Of a DNA stretch of 52,979 nucleotides, positions 1 to 5,752 are shown piece after piece (positions within the stretch are counted from its first letter, which is position 1; each line of letters begins with the position of its first letter). The notes under the pieces were generated by a model that had not been told where the DNA came from, ran no database searches, and saw only the letters and a program-made list of their open reading frames with translations. Position numbers and translations under genes: made by a program. The stretch covers positions 1 to 52,979 of the IMG/VR virus record IMGVR_UViG_3300031364_000003; one strand, written 5' to 3'. This stretch comes from a virus.

Positions 1-127
1 AAATAAATGTAAATATCTTATATTTATCCTATATTATGTCACGAAATGTAAATATATGGTAATTATTGTGGAGGGCTATGTACTAAAGGCTAGGGAATAT
101 AATTCGATAGTTATAAAACCCTCGAAT
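1..127. repeat. Terminal direct repeat, left copy (circle overlap)
   Basis: Bases 1-127 are identical to 52853-52979. The length of exactly 127 equals the largest k-mer commonly used by short-read assemblers, so this most likely marks a circular or circularly permuted genome of about 52,852 bp rather than a physical terminal repeat. The sequence is AT-rich and carries several copies of a TGTAAATAT-type motif. Confidence 0.95.
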
Positions 128-385
128 TCCTACCGAAATACTAGGGATTGGCTAGAATTTCCTTTTTTTTACAAAACCGACATAAATGTATAAATATTCA
201 TTATTATGCATAAATATACATGGGATATAATGCCATATCTCCTAAAATATGGGAATATAGCCTATTTCTGGCCTACAAATGGCTGGTAATATAAGGGAGA
301 TATATCCCAATGGCTTGATATCACAAGCTCACAAGGCTTTATCCTAATTATACAAAACTTTTATTTTGTATAATTGAGCATATTG

Positions 386-467
386 CCAATATATGGAAGG
401 CAGCTATCTCTATCTCTATATAGAAGGAATAATATACCAATTGCACTCAATCCCAGTTATACCAATG
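386..467. repeat. 82-bp direct repeat, copy 1
   Basis: Begins CCAATATATGGA and ends CAGTTATACCAATG. It matches 511-592 at most positions, with a period of 125 bp. It contains a TATCTCTATCTCTATATAG run and an inverted-repeat-like CCAATTGCACTCAATCCCAG tail. No coding potential. Confidence 0.85.
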
Positions 468-510
468 GATAGGGAGTGTATTTATCCTTATTACCTGGAT
501 TAGCTTGTTA

Positions 511-592
511 CCAATATATGGAAAGTAGTTATCTCTATCTCTATATAGAAGGAATTTATTGCCAATTGCACTCAATCCCAGTTATACCAATG
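511..592. repeat. 82-bp direct repeat, copy 2
   Basis: Second copy of the repeat at 386-467. The differences cluster in two short patches (GGCAGC against AGTAGT, and AATATACC against TTATTGCC). Confidence 0.85.
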
Positions 593-808
593 TGTACAGC
601 GTGCAATTGTTGAAAAACGCTGTTATTTTCCTTATAACTGTTTTTCCCATATATTTGAAGATTTGCGGGAAATTTAAAAAACTGGTATTAAATGGAAGAA
701 ACCCAACCCAGAACAGCCGGCCACCCCCTTGATTCGCCCGGTTTCAACACATGCCGACCCCCCTTATATGCAGCCCCAAATATCCTCGTTCTCCGAAAAT
801 TTTTTGGG

Positions 809-837
809 TTGCTATAGTCCAAATCCAATGATATACT
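809..837 (+). promoter_or_regulatory. Sigma-70-type promoter for the left gene block
   Basis: TTGCTA, 17-bp spacer, TATACT, about 32 bp before the first start codon. Plausible driver of the first left-arm genes. Confidence 0.55.
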
Positions 838-869
838 AGTGACTATAAACATAAAGGAGAATAGAATCT

Positions 870-1055
870 ATGAAATGTAAATATACGATACCAGATGAAT
901 TATCATTAAGGGATAATAGATGTTGGAACGGATATTGTGAGATCTGTGGTAGGTATACTACATTTTGTGAAGAACTAAATAAATATATTTGCTGTTCTCC
1001 TAAATGCTGTATTAAACTAAAGGAGAATGGATATGGGGAAAATAAAAATCTCTAA
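870..1055 (+). CDS. Small cysteine-rich zinc-finger-like protein
   Basis: A 61-residue protein with Cys pairs in a zinc-binding arrangement: CEIC at about residues 23-26 and CCSPKCC near 41-47. AAAGGAG lies 13 bases before the ATG. I do not recognise a family. It is the first gene after the 809-837 promoter, and its end overlaps the next gene, so the two are co-transcribed. Such small treble-clef or ribbon proteins are frequent in early regions of phages and may bind nucleic acid or host proteins. The function here is unknown. Confidence 0.75.
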   Translation: MKCKYTIPDELSLRDNRCWNGYCEICGRYTTFCEELNKYICCSPKCCIKLKENGYGENKNL

Positions 1056-1347
1056 AATAGAAGGTTCTAACCCTGATGACATAGGCCGAGTATATGTAGA
1101 ATTAAAAGGTCAAAAAGTAGAAATCAGTGATAGTGATTTATTCTTCGTATTCTCATTTAACGAGGATAATAAGGACAAACTTCTTATGTTATCTAATGCT
1201 GATAGCCAAGAAGAATACTATAAGCTAAAGGCCATGATATTATTTATGTTAGATAAATGGGAACAAAAATTTGGAGAATATGAAATTATAAGTTCAGATG
1301 TAGGTTCTTGTTGGAATATAATAAGAGATCATAAAAATAAGAACTAA
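1033..1347 (+). CDS. Hypothetical early protein, paralogue of 1699-2004
   Basis: A 104-residue acidic/lysine-rich protein without a recognised domain. I place the start at the ATG at 1033 because AGGAG (1021-1025) is then 7 bases away; the in-frame ATG at 1027 is too close. The central segment (LFFVFSFNED..LLMLSNAD) resembles the LFFMFAHSG..VLCLTNAT segment of the protein at 1699-2004, so they look like diverged paralogues of a small alpha/beta fold. It overlaps the previous gene, and tRNA-Lys begins at the base after its stop codon. Confidence 0.75.
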   Translation: MGKIKISKIEGSNPDDIGRVYVELKGQKVEISDSDLFFVFSFNEDNKDKLLMLSNADSQEEYYKLKAMILFMLDKWEQKFGEYEIISSDVGSCWNIIRDHKNKN

Positions 1348-1418
1348 GTGTCCTTAGTTCAATGGTAGAATAGTGGACTTTTAATCTATTGATGGGAGTT
1401 CAATTCTCCCAGGGCACA
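1348..1418 (+). tRNA. tRNA-Lys (anticodon TTT)
   Basis: Folds as a full cloverleaf. Acceptor GTGTCCT/AGGGCAC; D stem GTTC/GAAT; anticodon stem GTGGA/TCTAT with loop CTTTTAA; variable TGAT; T stem GGGAG/CTCCC with loop TTCAATT; discriminator A. No CCA is encoded. It would read AAA/AAG, which are very frequent in this AT-rich genome. It begins directly after the stop codon of the gene ending at 1347. Confidence 0.92.
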
Positions 1419-1439
1419 TAAATGAGAGGGAGTGTATTC

Positions 1440-1706
1440 ATGGCTAGACGACGCAATACTGGGACATATAGAAAACTTAAAAGTGGAGTTTACGAAATTT
1501 CAATAAGCTTAGGCTATGTTAACAATAAGCGAAAAAGGTTATATAGATATGTATATAAATACTCAGATGAAGAAGCTGAGCTTGAATTGTATAAATTTCT
1601 AAAGGAATATCAAAATATCAGAGTCAGCGATAAATCAGATTTTTTTAGAAAAAAGGGTATAAAATATCTTGAAGAACAAGTAATAAAGGAGTGTATTTAT
1701 GGATAA
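1440..1706 (+). CDS. Stand-alone integrase Arm-type DNA-binding protein
   Basis: An 88-residue basic protein. Its first 60 residues (ARRRNTGTYRKLKSG.. YEISISLGY..NKRKRLYR.. DEEAELELYKFL) match the three-stranded Arm/AP2-like DNA-binding domain at the N-terminus of phage tyrosine integrases. The core-binding and catalytic domains are absent and no tyrosine recombinase is seen elsewhere in the window. It may be a relic of an integrase or a small regulator that reuses the fold. The start at 1440 follows GAGGGAGTGTATTC; an upstream in-frame ATG at 1422 lacks a ribosome-binding site. Confidence 0.75.
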   Translation: MARRRNTGTYRKLKSGVYEISISLGYVNNKRKRLYRYVYKYSDEEAELELYKFLKEYQNIRVSDKSDFFRKKGIKYLEEQVIKECIYG

Positions 1707-2004
1707 AGATATGAAGATAGCTATAGGAGCTATGGGAGACGGAGTCTATTCTGTATTTGGCGACAAAATAACTAAGGTGTCTGATTTACCTTTATTTTTT
1801 ATGTTTGCTCATTCTGGGAAAAGTGGAGATGATAATGTTCTATGTCTAACCAATGCAACTAAAGATAACATAGAAGCTATAAAAGAAGTATTCACAAGAA
1901 CTATAGAATCTTTAGAGATAGCTGTAGGCATAGCTCCTAATTTAACTGATTCAAGCGATATGTGCCAGGACATGGTAAAGAAACATATTTCAGGAGGGAA
2001 ATAA
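1699..2004 (+). CDS. Hypothetical early protein, paralogue of 1033-1347
   Basis: A 101-residue protein of unknown function, preceded by the recurrent initiation context GGAGTGTATTTATGG. Similarity to the 1033-1347 product in the middle (LFFMF..LCLTNAT followed by an amphipathic helix) indicates duplication. It overlaps the Arm-domain gene by 8 bases, and its stop codon overlaps the next ATG, so translation is likely coupled through this cluster. Confidence 0.75.
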   Translation: MDKDMKIAIGAMGDGVYSVFGDKITKVSDLPLFFMFAHSGKSGDDNVLCLTNATKDNIEAIKEVFTRTIESLEIAVGIAPNLTDSSDMCQDMVKKHISGGK

Positions 2005-2297
2005 TGCCAAGGTATAATATTATATATAAAGATGGAGATATAGAGAAATATATGCATTTTTCTAGTATCACTGAATCTCCGTTAACCAATTTTATGGTTG
2101 ATGAAGATTATAAAGAGCTATATATACGAACATATTCTGAGGAAGCTTGGGAAAAATTTAAAGCTGGAAAGAGTAATATTATGACATTAGGAGAGGCTAT
2201 AAACAGGTATAATCTGAACAAGCCAGATTATGAACAGCTAACGAAAAAAGAATTTCTATATAAATTTCATTTCTATGACAATAAGGAGGATAAATGA
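2004..2297 (+). CDS. Hypothetical early protein
   Basis: A 97-residue protein rich in Tyr, Asp and Lys with no recognised domain. The ATG at 2004 follows GGAGGGAAATA, which fixes the start over the longer in-frame ORF beginning at 1962. It overlaps the previous stop codon (TAATG) and its own stop overlaps the next start (ATGA), so it belongs to one tightly coupled operon with its neighbours. No function can be assigned. Confidence 0.72.
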   Translation: MPRYNIIYKDGDIEKYMHFSSITESPLTNFMVDEDYKELYIRTYSEEAWEKFKAGKSNIMTLGEAINRYNLNKPDYEQLTKKEFLYKFHFYDNKEDK

Positions 2298-2641
2298 CTA
2301 TATATCTAGAGAATGGCAATGGGGTTATAGGTCCTAGAGAGTACAAGACTCTTATAGAGAGCAAAGACTGTAGGGTATGTCAGTACGCAGTAAATATAGA
2401 CAAATGTACTGTAGCTTTCTGTGACTTTAAGCCATCAGCCCCTGTAACAAAGAGTCTAGGTGAAATGCAGAATTTATATCATACTATCTTAAAGCTTGAG
2501 CTATCAGAATCTAACTATGAAAGGTTCTATAGCTATTGGGATTTAGATTTTATTGGTAATTTTATTGATATGGAATTTTTGAAAGATGTAGCTATGTTAT
2601 TAAGGGACAAGTATAATATTGATGTAAAGAGGGAGATTTAG
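2294..2641 (+). CDS. Hypothetical early protein with cysteine cluster
   Basis: A 115-residue protein. Four cysteines near the N-terminus (CRVCQ at about 27-30, then C38 and C43) could bind zinc. The C-terminal half is predicted helical and acidic. The start codon shares ATGA with the previous stop, and GGAGG lies upstream. Function unknown; the setting is the small-gene early block. Confidence 0.72.
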   Translation: MTIYLENGNGVIGPREYKTLIESKDCRVCQYAVNIDKCTVAFCDFKPSAPVTKSLGEMQNLYHTILKLELSESNYERFYSYWDLDFIGNFIDMEFLKDVAMLLRDKYNIDVKREI

Positions 2642-2643
2642 AT

Positions 2644-2856
2644 ATGAAGATATATAAGTACTTTATTAGCTTTATTGCTATATGTGTTTGTGAGCTTACG
2701 TGTGAAGAGTCAAATGGCTATGGAAATTTTATTTATAATACAAATAAGAGAATATTTGCCACAGAAGATATAAAAAAAACAGAAAAATTTATAGAAGAAA
2801 CAAAGGGCGTAAAAGATGTAGTTATCCTGAATATAAGTTATCTAGGTGAGGAATGA
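2644..2856 (+). CDS. Hypothetical small protein, possible lipoprotein or secreted
   Basis: A 70-residue protein whose first 20 residues (MKIYKYFISFIAICVCELTC) form a positively charged start plus hydrophobic stretch, resembling a weak signal peptide or membrane anchor. The rest is charged (FATEDIKKTEKFIEETKG..), with an alpha/beta pattern. GGGAG lies just before the start. No family recognised. Confidence 0.6.
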   Translation: MKIYKYFISFIAICVCELTCEESNGYGNFIYNTNKRIFATEDIKKTEKFIEETKGVKDVVILNISYLGEE

Positions 2857-2932
2857 AGGTTAAAGTTTATCTGCATTAGCTAGGAGTTATATGTATCAAG
2901 CGGAGGTTGTGGTGTTAAAATGAGAGTAACAT

Positions 2933-3005
2933 AGCAGATTAACCCAGTGGTTAGGGTGTAGGGTTCATAACCCTAAAGTCGCCGGTTCGAATCCGGCATC
3001 TGCAA
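2933..3005 (+). tRNA. tRNA-Met (anticodon CAT), initiator-like features
   Basis: Cloverleaf: AGCAGAT/ATCTGCA acceptor with an A1-A72 mismatch, D stem ACCC/GGGT, anticodon stem TAGGG/CCCTA with loop TTCATAA, T stem GCCGG/CCGGC with loop TTCGAAT, discriminator A. The unpaired 1:72 end and three consecutive G-C pairs next to the anticodon loop are initiator (fMet) hallmarks, but the C11-G24 pair is elongator-like. A CAT anticodon could also be tRNA-Ile2 (AUA-reading after lysidine modification), which would suit the heavy AUA use here. Confidence 0.88.
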
Positions 3006-3022
3006 TCTAGGGGAGTGTATTT

Positions 3023-3265
3023 ATGGATATCGTTGGGTTATATAAAACTATAGATATTTATACTGTTAGTGAAGATAAAGTATGCAGCAAAGGAGAATCA
3101 TTAATCTATGACCCTTTATGGAGAGTTACAGAACAAGATGGACTTATAAAAATTACAAAGTGTAAAGACATAGGGTCTCAAATAAAACTGGATAATATTA
3201 TAATGTACAGATGTGATAATGGACATTTAGATTTATATATAAAGGAACCTATAGAATGGGAATAG
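3023..3265 (+). CDS. Hypothetical small protein
   Basis: An 80-residue protein with no recognised domain and a beta-strand-rich pattern (LIYDPLWRVTEQDGLIKITKC). It is preceded by the recurrent GGGAGTGTATTTATGG initiation context. It ends in TAG at 3263-3265, and the zinc-ribbon gene at 3278 lies in the same frame with no intervening stop, so readthrough would yield a fused protein. A possibly amber-decoding tRNA-like locus lies about 670 bp downstream, but no readthrough is demonstrated. Confidence 0.7.
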   Translation: MDIVGLYKTIDIYTVSEDKVCSKGESLIYDPLWRVTEQDGLIKITKCKDIGSQIKLDNIIMYRCDNGHLDLYIKEPIEWE

Positions 3266-3277
3266 GGGGTGGTATTT

Positions 3278-3439
3278 ATGGCTAAATGTAAATGTGTTAG
3301 ATGTGGTAGGGAAACTTGTAATTTTGAACTGTGTGATATCTGTAGTCTTAAGATTGAATTGGCTAATGATTTATTATCCAAAGAAGAAATTCTTGAGCTT
3401 ATAAAGCTGCTTGAGGACTATATAAAAAGGCATAGTTGA
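3278..3439 (+). CDS. Small zinc-ribbon protein
   Basis: A 53-residue protein: CKCVRCGRETC near residues 4-14 and CDIC at 19-22 form paired Cys knuckles of a zinc ribbon, followed by a charged helix (LLSKEEILELIKLLEDYIK). The start follows GGGGGTGGTATTT, a variant of the recurrent leader. Likely a nucleic-acid- or protein-binding early factor. It is similar in style to the Cys-rich proteins at 870 and 4087. Confidence 0.7.
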   Translation: MAKCKCVRCGRETCNFELCDICSLKIELANDLLSKEEILELIKLLEDYIKRHS

Positions 3440-3484
3440 CATATGGCACAGTATGCTACAGGAATTGATAAATCATAATAATTA

Positions 3485-3493
3485 TGATATAAT
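3485..3493 (+). promoter_or_regulatory. Extended -10 promoter of a short transcript
   Basis: TGATATAAT (TGn plus TATAAT) followed by TAAATATAG. Equivalent extended -10 elements stand before genes at 7153, 37844 and 44810. Here it precedes hairpins and no gene. Confidence 0.6.
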
Positions 3494-3499
3494 TAAATA

Positions 3500-3575
3500 T
3501 AGTTTTGAATTGCTACGGCTGGGAAATGTAGAGTTTTCCCAAATAAGGGATGGTTGCAGCTATCTCTTATTTTAT
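3500..3575 (+). ncRNA. Candidate small RNA ending in an intrinsic terminator
   Basis: A short transcription unit begins about 7 bases after the extended -10 at 3485-3493. It contains hairpin GGGAAA/TTTCCC (3521-3540) and an 11-bp hairpin AAATAAGGGAT/ATCTCTTATTT (3541-3572) that runs into a T-rich tract. No start codon or ribosome-binding site is inside. It may be a regulatory RNA or simply an attenuated leader; expression data would decide. Confidence 0.4.
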
Positions 3576-3583
3576 TTAATCAT

Positions 3584-3612
3584 TTGACATATGCTGTATC
3601 ATATGGTAAAAT
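3584..3612 (+). promoter_or_regulatory. Consensus promoter followed by an early terminator
   Basis: TTGACA, 17-bp spacer, TAAAAT. The sequence TTGACATATGCTGTA is shared with the promoter at 7019. The predicted transcript is stopped after about 45 bases by the terminator at 3647-3665. Confidence 0.75.
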
Positions 3613-3646
3613 ATAGATATATAGTAAAAACTTTCTTTTCTCCTTG

Positions 3647-3665
3647 AGGCCTATATGGCCTTTTT
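3647..3665 (+). terminator. Intrinsic terminator (AGGCC/GGCCT)
   Basis: Stem AGGCC/GGCCT with loop TATAT and T5. It ends the short unit started at 3584 and lies 6 bases before the next -35 box. Confidence 0.75.
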
Positions 3666-3670
3666 CTATG

Positions 3671-3699
3671 TTGACATGTTATATAGTCTATAGTATAAT
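3671..3699 (+). promoter_or_regulatory. Perfect consensus promoter, repeated unit 1
   Basis: TTGACA, 17 bp, TATAAT. The terminator plus promoter segment (about 54 bp from GGCCTATATGGCC to TATAATATA) is duplicated at 3760-3814. The transcript runs only about 60-70 bases to the next terminator. Confidence 0.85.
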
Positions 3700-3759
3700 A
3701 TAACATGTAACTGGATTATTTTATTCAATATGATTTTTAGTAAATGACATTAGGGAATG

Positions 3760-3777
3760 GGCCTATATGGCCTTTTT
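3760..3777 (+). terminator. Intrinsic terminator (GGCC/GGCC), repeated unit 2
   Basis: Stem GGCC-TATAT-GGCC followed by T5, identical in core to the one at 3647. It terminates the short unit started at 3671. Confidence 0.75.
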
Positions 3778-3782
3778 CTATG

Positions 3783-3811
3783 TTGACATGTTATATAGTC
3801 TATAGTATAAT
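3783..3811 (+). promoter_or_regulatory. Perfect consensus promoter for the tRNA pair
   Basis: TTGACA, 17 bp, TATAAT, a duplicate of the promoter at 3671. It lies about 40 bp before tRNA-Asp and is the only obvious driver of the two tRNA loci that end at the 4010 terminator. Confidence 0.85.
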
Positions 3812-3853
3812 ATAGATGCTTTTAGTTTCTATATTTAAATGTTGCTTTTCAAT

Positions 3854-3928
3854 GGCCCCATAGTGTAATTACAGCATGCTGGTCTGTCAAACCAGAGGTG
3901 AGGGTGGGAGTCCTTCTGAGGGCCGCCA
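3854..3928 (+). tRNA. tRNA-Asp (anticodon GTC), imperfect acceptor
   Basis: Anticodon stem CTGGT/ACCAG is perfect with loop CTGTCAA. D stem GTGT/GCAT; T stem GAGGG/CCTTC with an unusual TGGGAGT loop; encoded CCA at 3926-3928 after discriminator G. The acceptor GGCCCCA pairs with TG-A-GGGCC only if one A bulges on the 3' strand. Identity as Asp is clear; the bulged acceptor and poor T loop suggest either a divergent or a decaying gene. Confidence 0.8.
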
Positions 3929-3935
3929 TATTCAT

Positions 3936-4006
3936 TAGGACGTAGTTCAACGTAGAACACTTGTCCCTAAAGACAGGAGATGAGGGCCAAAGCCCCTTCG
4001 TCCTAC
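3936..4006 (+). tRNA. Aberrant tRNA with 8-base anticodon loop
   Basis: Acceptor TAGGACG/CGTCCTA and D stem GTTC/GAAC are perfect; T stem GAGGG/CCCTT carries the odd loop CCAAAGC. The anticodon stem is perfect only as CTTGT/ACAGG, which leaves an 8-base loop CCCTAAAG; closing C-G instead leaves 6 bases. Depending on register the anticodon reads CTA (amber), TAA (Leu UUA) or AAA, none with a normal U33 context. I therefore leave the amino acid unassigned. Confidence 0.6.
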
Positions 4007-4009
4007 TTA

Positions 4010-4036
4010 TAGACCTCTCTCGGTCTATTTTTTTTT
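4010..4036 (+). terminator. Intrinsic terminator after the tRNA pair
   Basis: TAGACC-TCTCTC-GGTCTA followed by T9. Strong hairpin closing the tRNA transcription unit. Confidence 0.85.
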
Positions 4037-4040
4037 ATTC

Positions 4041-4069
4041 TTGCTTATAGACTATCTATGTTATATAAT
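4041..4069 (+). promoter_or_regulatory. Promoter for the 4087-5535 operon
   Basis: TTGCTT, 17-bp spacer, TATAAT, starting right behind the 4010 terminator and 18 bp before the ATG at 4087. Confidence 0.75.
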
Positions 4070-4086
4070 TTAATACGGGGCTAGAT

Positions 4087-4275
4087 ATGGACATAAGAAT
4101 AGAGATAGGCAAATGTGACTGTATCAACTGTGGTAAAAGTAACTGTGATTACCATATGATATTTAATATAGGTAATTATACATTTACGCTATGTCAGCCA
4201 TGTATAAATAAACTCACTAAGGGTATAACTATTTTAAGTGGTGAACTTGGGTATATAAAGGGGATAGAGCTATGA
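4087..4275 (+). CDS. Small zinc-ribbon-like protein
   Basis: A 62-residue protein with CDCINCGKSNC at about residues 9-19 and CQPC at 36-39, a two-knuckle zinc-binding pattern resembling the 3278 protein. First gene of an operon driven by the 4041-4069 promoter. Its stop overlaps the next ATG. Probably a nucleic-acid- or protein-binding early factor; function unknown. Confidence 0.72.
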   Translation: MDIRIEIGKCDCINCGKSNCDYHMIFNIGNYTFTLCQPCINKLTKGITILSGELGYIKGIEL

Positions 4276-4508
4276 AGAAATTTGAAGATATAAAGACTGA
4301 GGATATAGAAATCACAAGTATAAATATGGAACATGGCTACTTGGCAATACACTGGAATATTAAAGGTTTTGGTTTTGGGATGACTGAGTTTTTTTTCAGG
4401 GATGGGAAGCTAGCAGCAGATACAGAAACTTTATGTTCTAAAGATGACAAGGAATTTATAGAAAAACTTATGACGAGATTCATACAGAAAGCTGAGGTTG
4501 TAGGATGA
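4272..4508 (+). CDS. Hypothetical protein, paralogue of 4505-4783
   Basis: A 78-residue protein. It shares a beta-strand core (LAIHWNIKG) and a C-terminal helix (DDKEFIEKLMTRFIQKAE) with the following gene (VAVYWTIDK, EDKEMIEQEMLYFIQHTE), showing a tandem duplication. Start and stop codons overlap neighbours (ATGA), so the three small genes are translationally coupled. No domain assignment. Confidence 0.72.
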   Translation: MKKFEDIKTEDIEITSINMEHGYLAIHWNIKGFGFGMTEFFFRDGKLAADTETLCSKDDKEFIEKLMTRFIQKAEVVG

Positions 4509-4783
4509 TAAATAAAGGAGATATAGACTTTAAAGTTATAGATTTTAGAGATATTAAAGAAGATAAAGGTATGGTATCTGGAGATGTGGCTGTCTATTGG
4601 ACAATAGATAAGCTAAAAATTAATGGAGAGACTATCTTTTCAATAAGTGGAGAAGATGAATATTTTATCCGTATATGTTTAGATGGTAATGAAGATATGT
4701 TTTCTGATGAAGATAAGGAAATGATAGAACAGGAGATGCTATATTTTATACAGCATACAGAATTTAGATACAAGGAGGAATGA
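4505..4783 (+). CDS. Hypothetical protein, paralogue of 4272-4508
   Basis: A 92-residue acidic protein, tandem duplicate of the preceding gene with an added N-terminal strand and a longer loop. It starts inside the previous stop codon. Its last codons carry the AGGAGG ribosome-binding site for the next gene. Function unknown. Confidence 0.72.
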   Translation: MINKGDIDFKVIDFRDIKEDKGMVSGDVAVYWTIDKLKINGETIFSISGEDEYFIRICLDGNEDMFSDEDKEMIEQEMLYFIQHTEFRYKEE

Positions 4784-4785
4784 AT

Positions 4786-5535
4786 ATGAAACTATATAGT
4801 CTATTGGCTATAGCGACAGAGAAAAAAAAGGACTTTGCTAGTATGTTAGCAGAGATACAAAATCTTTTCATATCTAAGAAACATAAATTTGAGGGGAAAG
4901 ATAAAATATATACACCTTATGATCCAGAGAGCTTGGACATAGCTGAAAACGAAGTGGTTAGAGTTGTAACCACGGTGAAAAATAAGCTAGAGTACTTCGA
5001 ACAATTTGCTATAGATGCTATAGATTTAGCTATTACTATAGAAGAGGGGAATGCAGGTGCAACTGCTGTTTTGTATGTAGACGGTATAAGTTTTGGACTA
5101 TATAGTCCTACGAGTTTGTTGCAGCTAGAGAAATATATAAATAAGCTTATAGCGCTTTATGAGGATATCCCTACTCTAGACAACAGTAAAAAATGGTATC
5201 CTGATGAGGCTACAGGGGAGGGATACCATAAAACTGACCCACTTACTCAATACAGAAGTGTTAAAGTTGATAAGGCATTTGTATCAGTCCCAGAATCTAA
5301 TAAATTCCAAGCTCAAGCAGAACGTATAAAGGTATCTGAGCAGGTTGGTACATATGAAACAGTGTTCAGGTCTGGGGCTATAACATCTAGCTCTAAAGCC
5401 AGAATGTTGTCTAGATTGAATAAAGTTAGAGATGGCGTTATAGAAGCTAGATGTAAAGCTAATGATATACAGGTTAATGAAACTAATATAGCTAAGCTTA
5501 TATTTGATTATGTCCACGGCAGAGACTTGACATAA
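4786..5535 (+). CDS. DUF7873-like conserved phage protein
   Basis: A 249-residue protein. N-terminal MKLYSLLAIATEKKK, VVTTVKNKLEYFEQFAIDAIDLAITIEEGN, VDGISFGLYSPTSLLQLEKYI and IPTLDNSKKWYPDE follow the pattern of a widespread uncharacterised phage/actinobacterial family that I know as DUF7873. I choose the ATG at 4786 because GGAGG is then 7 bases away; the ATG at 4780 overlaps it. Last gene of the 4087 operon. The function is not established; family assignment is from memory. Confidence 0.75.
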   Translation: MKLYSLLAIATEKKKDFASMLAEIQNLFISKKHKFEGKDKIYTPYDPESLDIAENEVVRVVTTVKNKLEYFEQFAIDAIDLAITIEEGNAGATAVLYVDGISFGLYSPTSLLQLEKYINKLIALYEDIPTLDNSKKWYPDEATGEGYHKTDPLTQYRSVKVDKAFVSVPESNKFQAQAERIKVSEQVGTYETVFRSGAITSSSKARMLSRLNKVRDGVIEARCKANDIQVNETNIAKLIFDYVHGRDLT

Positions 5536-5640
5536 GAGTGTATTTATGATATATTTTTTTTGAGTAGGCTTAGGTTAAGATTCAAATTTAGATTTAGATT
5601 TAGATTTTACTCACTAGGCTGAAAAAAAGAACTCAGTTAC
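5536..5640 (+). other. Intergenic leader with orphan initiation context
   Basis: Begins with GAGTGTATTTATG, the recurrent initiation context, but the frame stops after five codons (MIYFF), suggesting a lost gene. It then has a (TTTAGA)n-like run near 5587-5606. TTAGATTTT at 5600-5608 could pair with AAATTCTAA at 5768-5776, beyond the permuted tRNA. Confidence 0.5.
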
Positions 5641-5752
5641 GTATAAGATGGGTACATAATTAGAAACACCGGTTCAAATCCGGTTCCGGGGGCCATCTCC
5701 GGATAGTTCAGCTGAAAGAACGCTAATCGTCAGACTGATACCCTAACTATAC
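5641..5752 (+). tRNA. Circularly permuted tRNA-like locus (3' half before 5' half)
   Basis: The 3' half comes first: ATTAG (5659-5663), variable AAAC, T arm ACCGG/CCGGT with loop TTCAAAT, acceptor TCCGGGG, G, CCA (5693-5695). One base later the 5' half follows: acceptor CTCCGGA (5697-5703), TA, D stem GTTC/GAAC, G26, CTAAT (5723-5727). CTCCGGA pairs with TCCGGGG (7 bp, one G-T) and CTAAT with ATTAG (5 bp). Outside the halves, leader GTATA and GGGTA (5641-5654) pair with trailer TACCC and TATAC (5739-5752). The anticodon cannot be fixed: the loop must come from CGTCAGACTGA (5728-5738) and CATA (5655-5658). Whether it is processed or is a relic is unknown. Confidence 0.65.

Larger units (their letters stand above)
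128..808. other. Non-coding, repeat-rich region
   Basis: No convincing gene. It holds two 82-bp direct repeats (386-467, 511-592), a CTTGATATCACAAG-type motif near 314 that recurs near 52763, and between the two repeats (471-486) a copy of the GGGAGTGTATTTAT leader found before many genes here, but without a start codon. The stretch from about 700 to 780 is C-rich, unlike its surroundings. Together with 52290-52852 it forms a gene-poor stretch of about 1.4 kb between divergent transcription units, so it may hold regulatory or replication functions. Confidence 0.6.
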
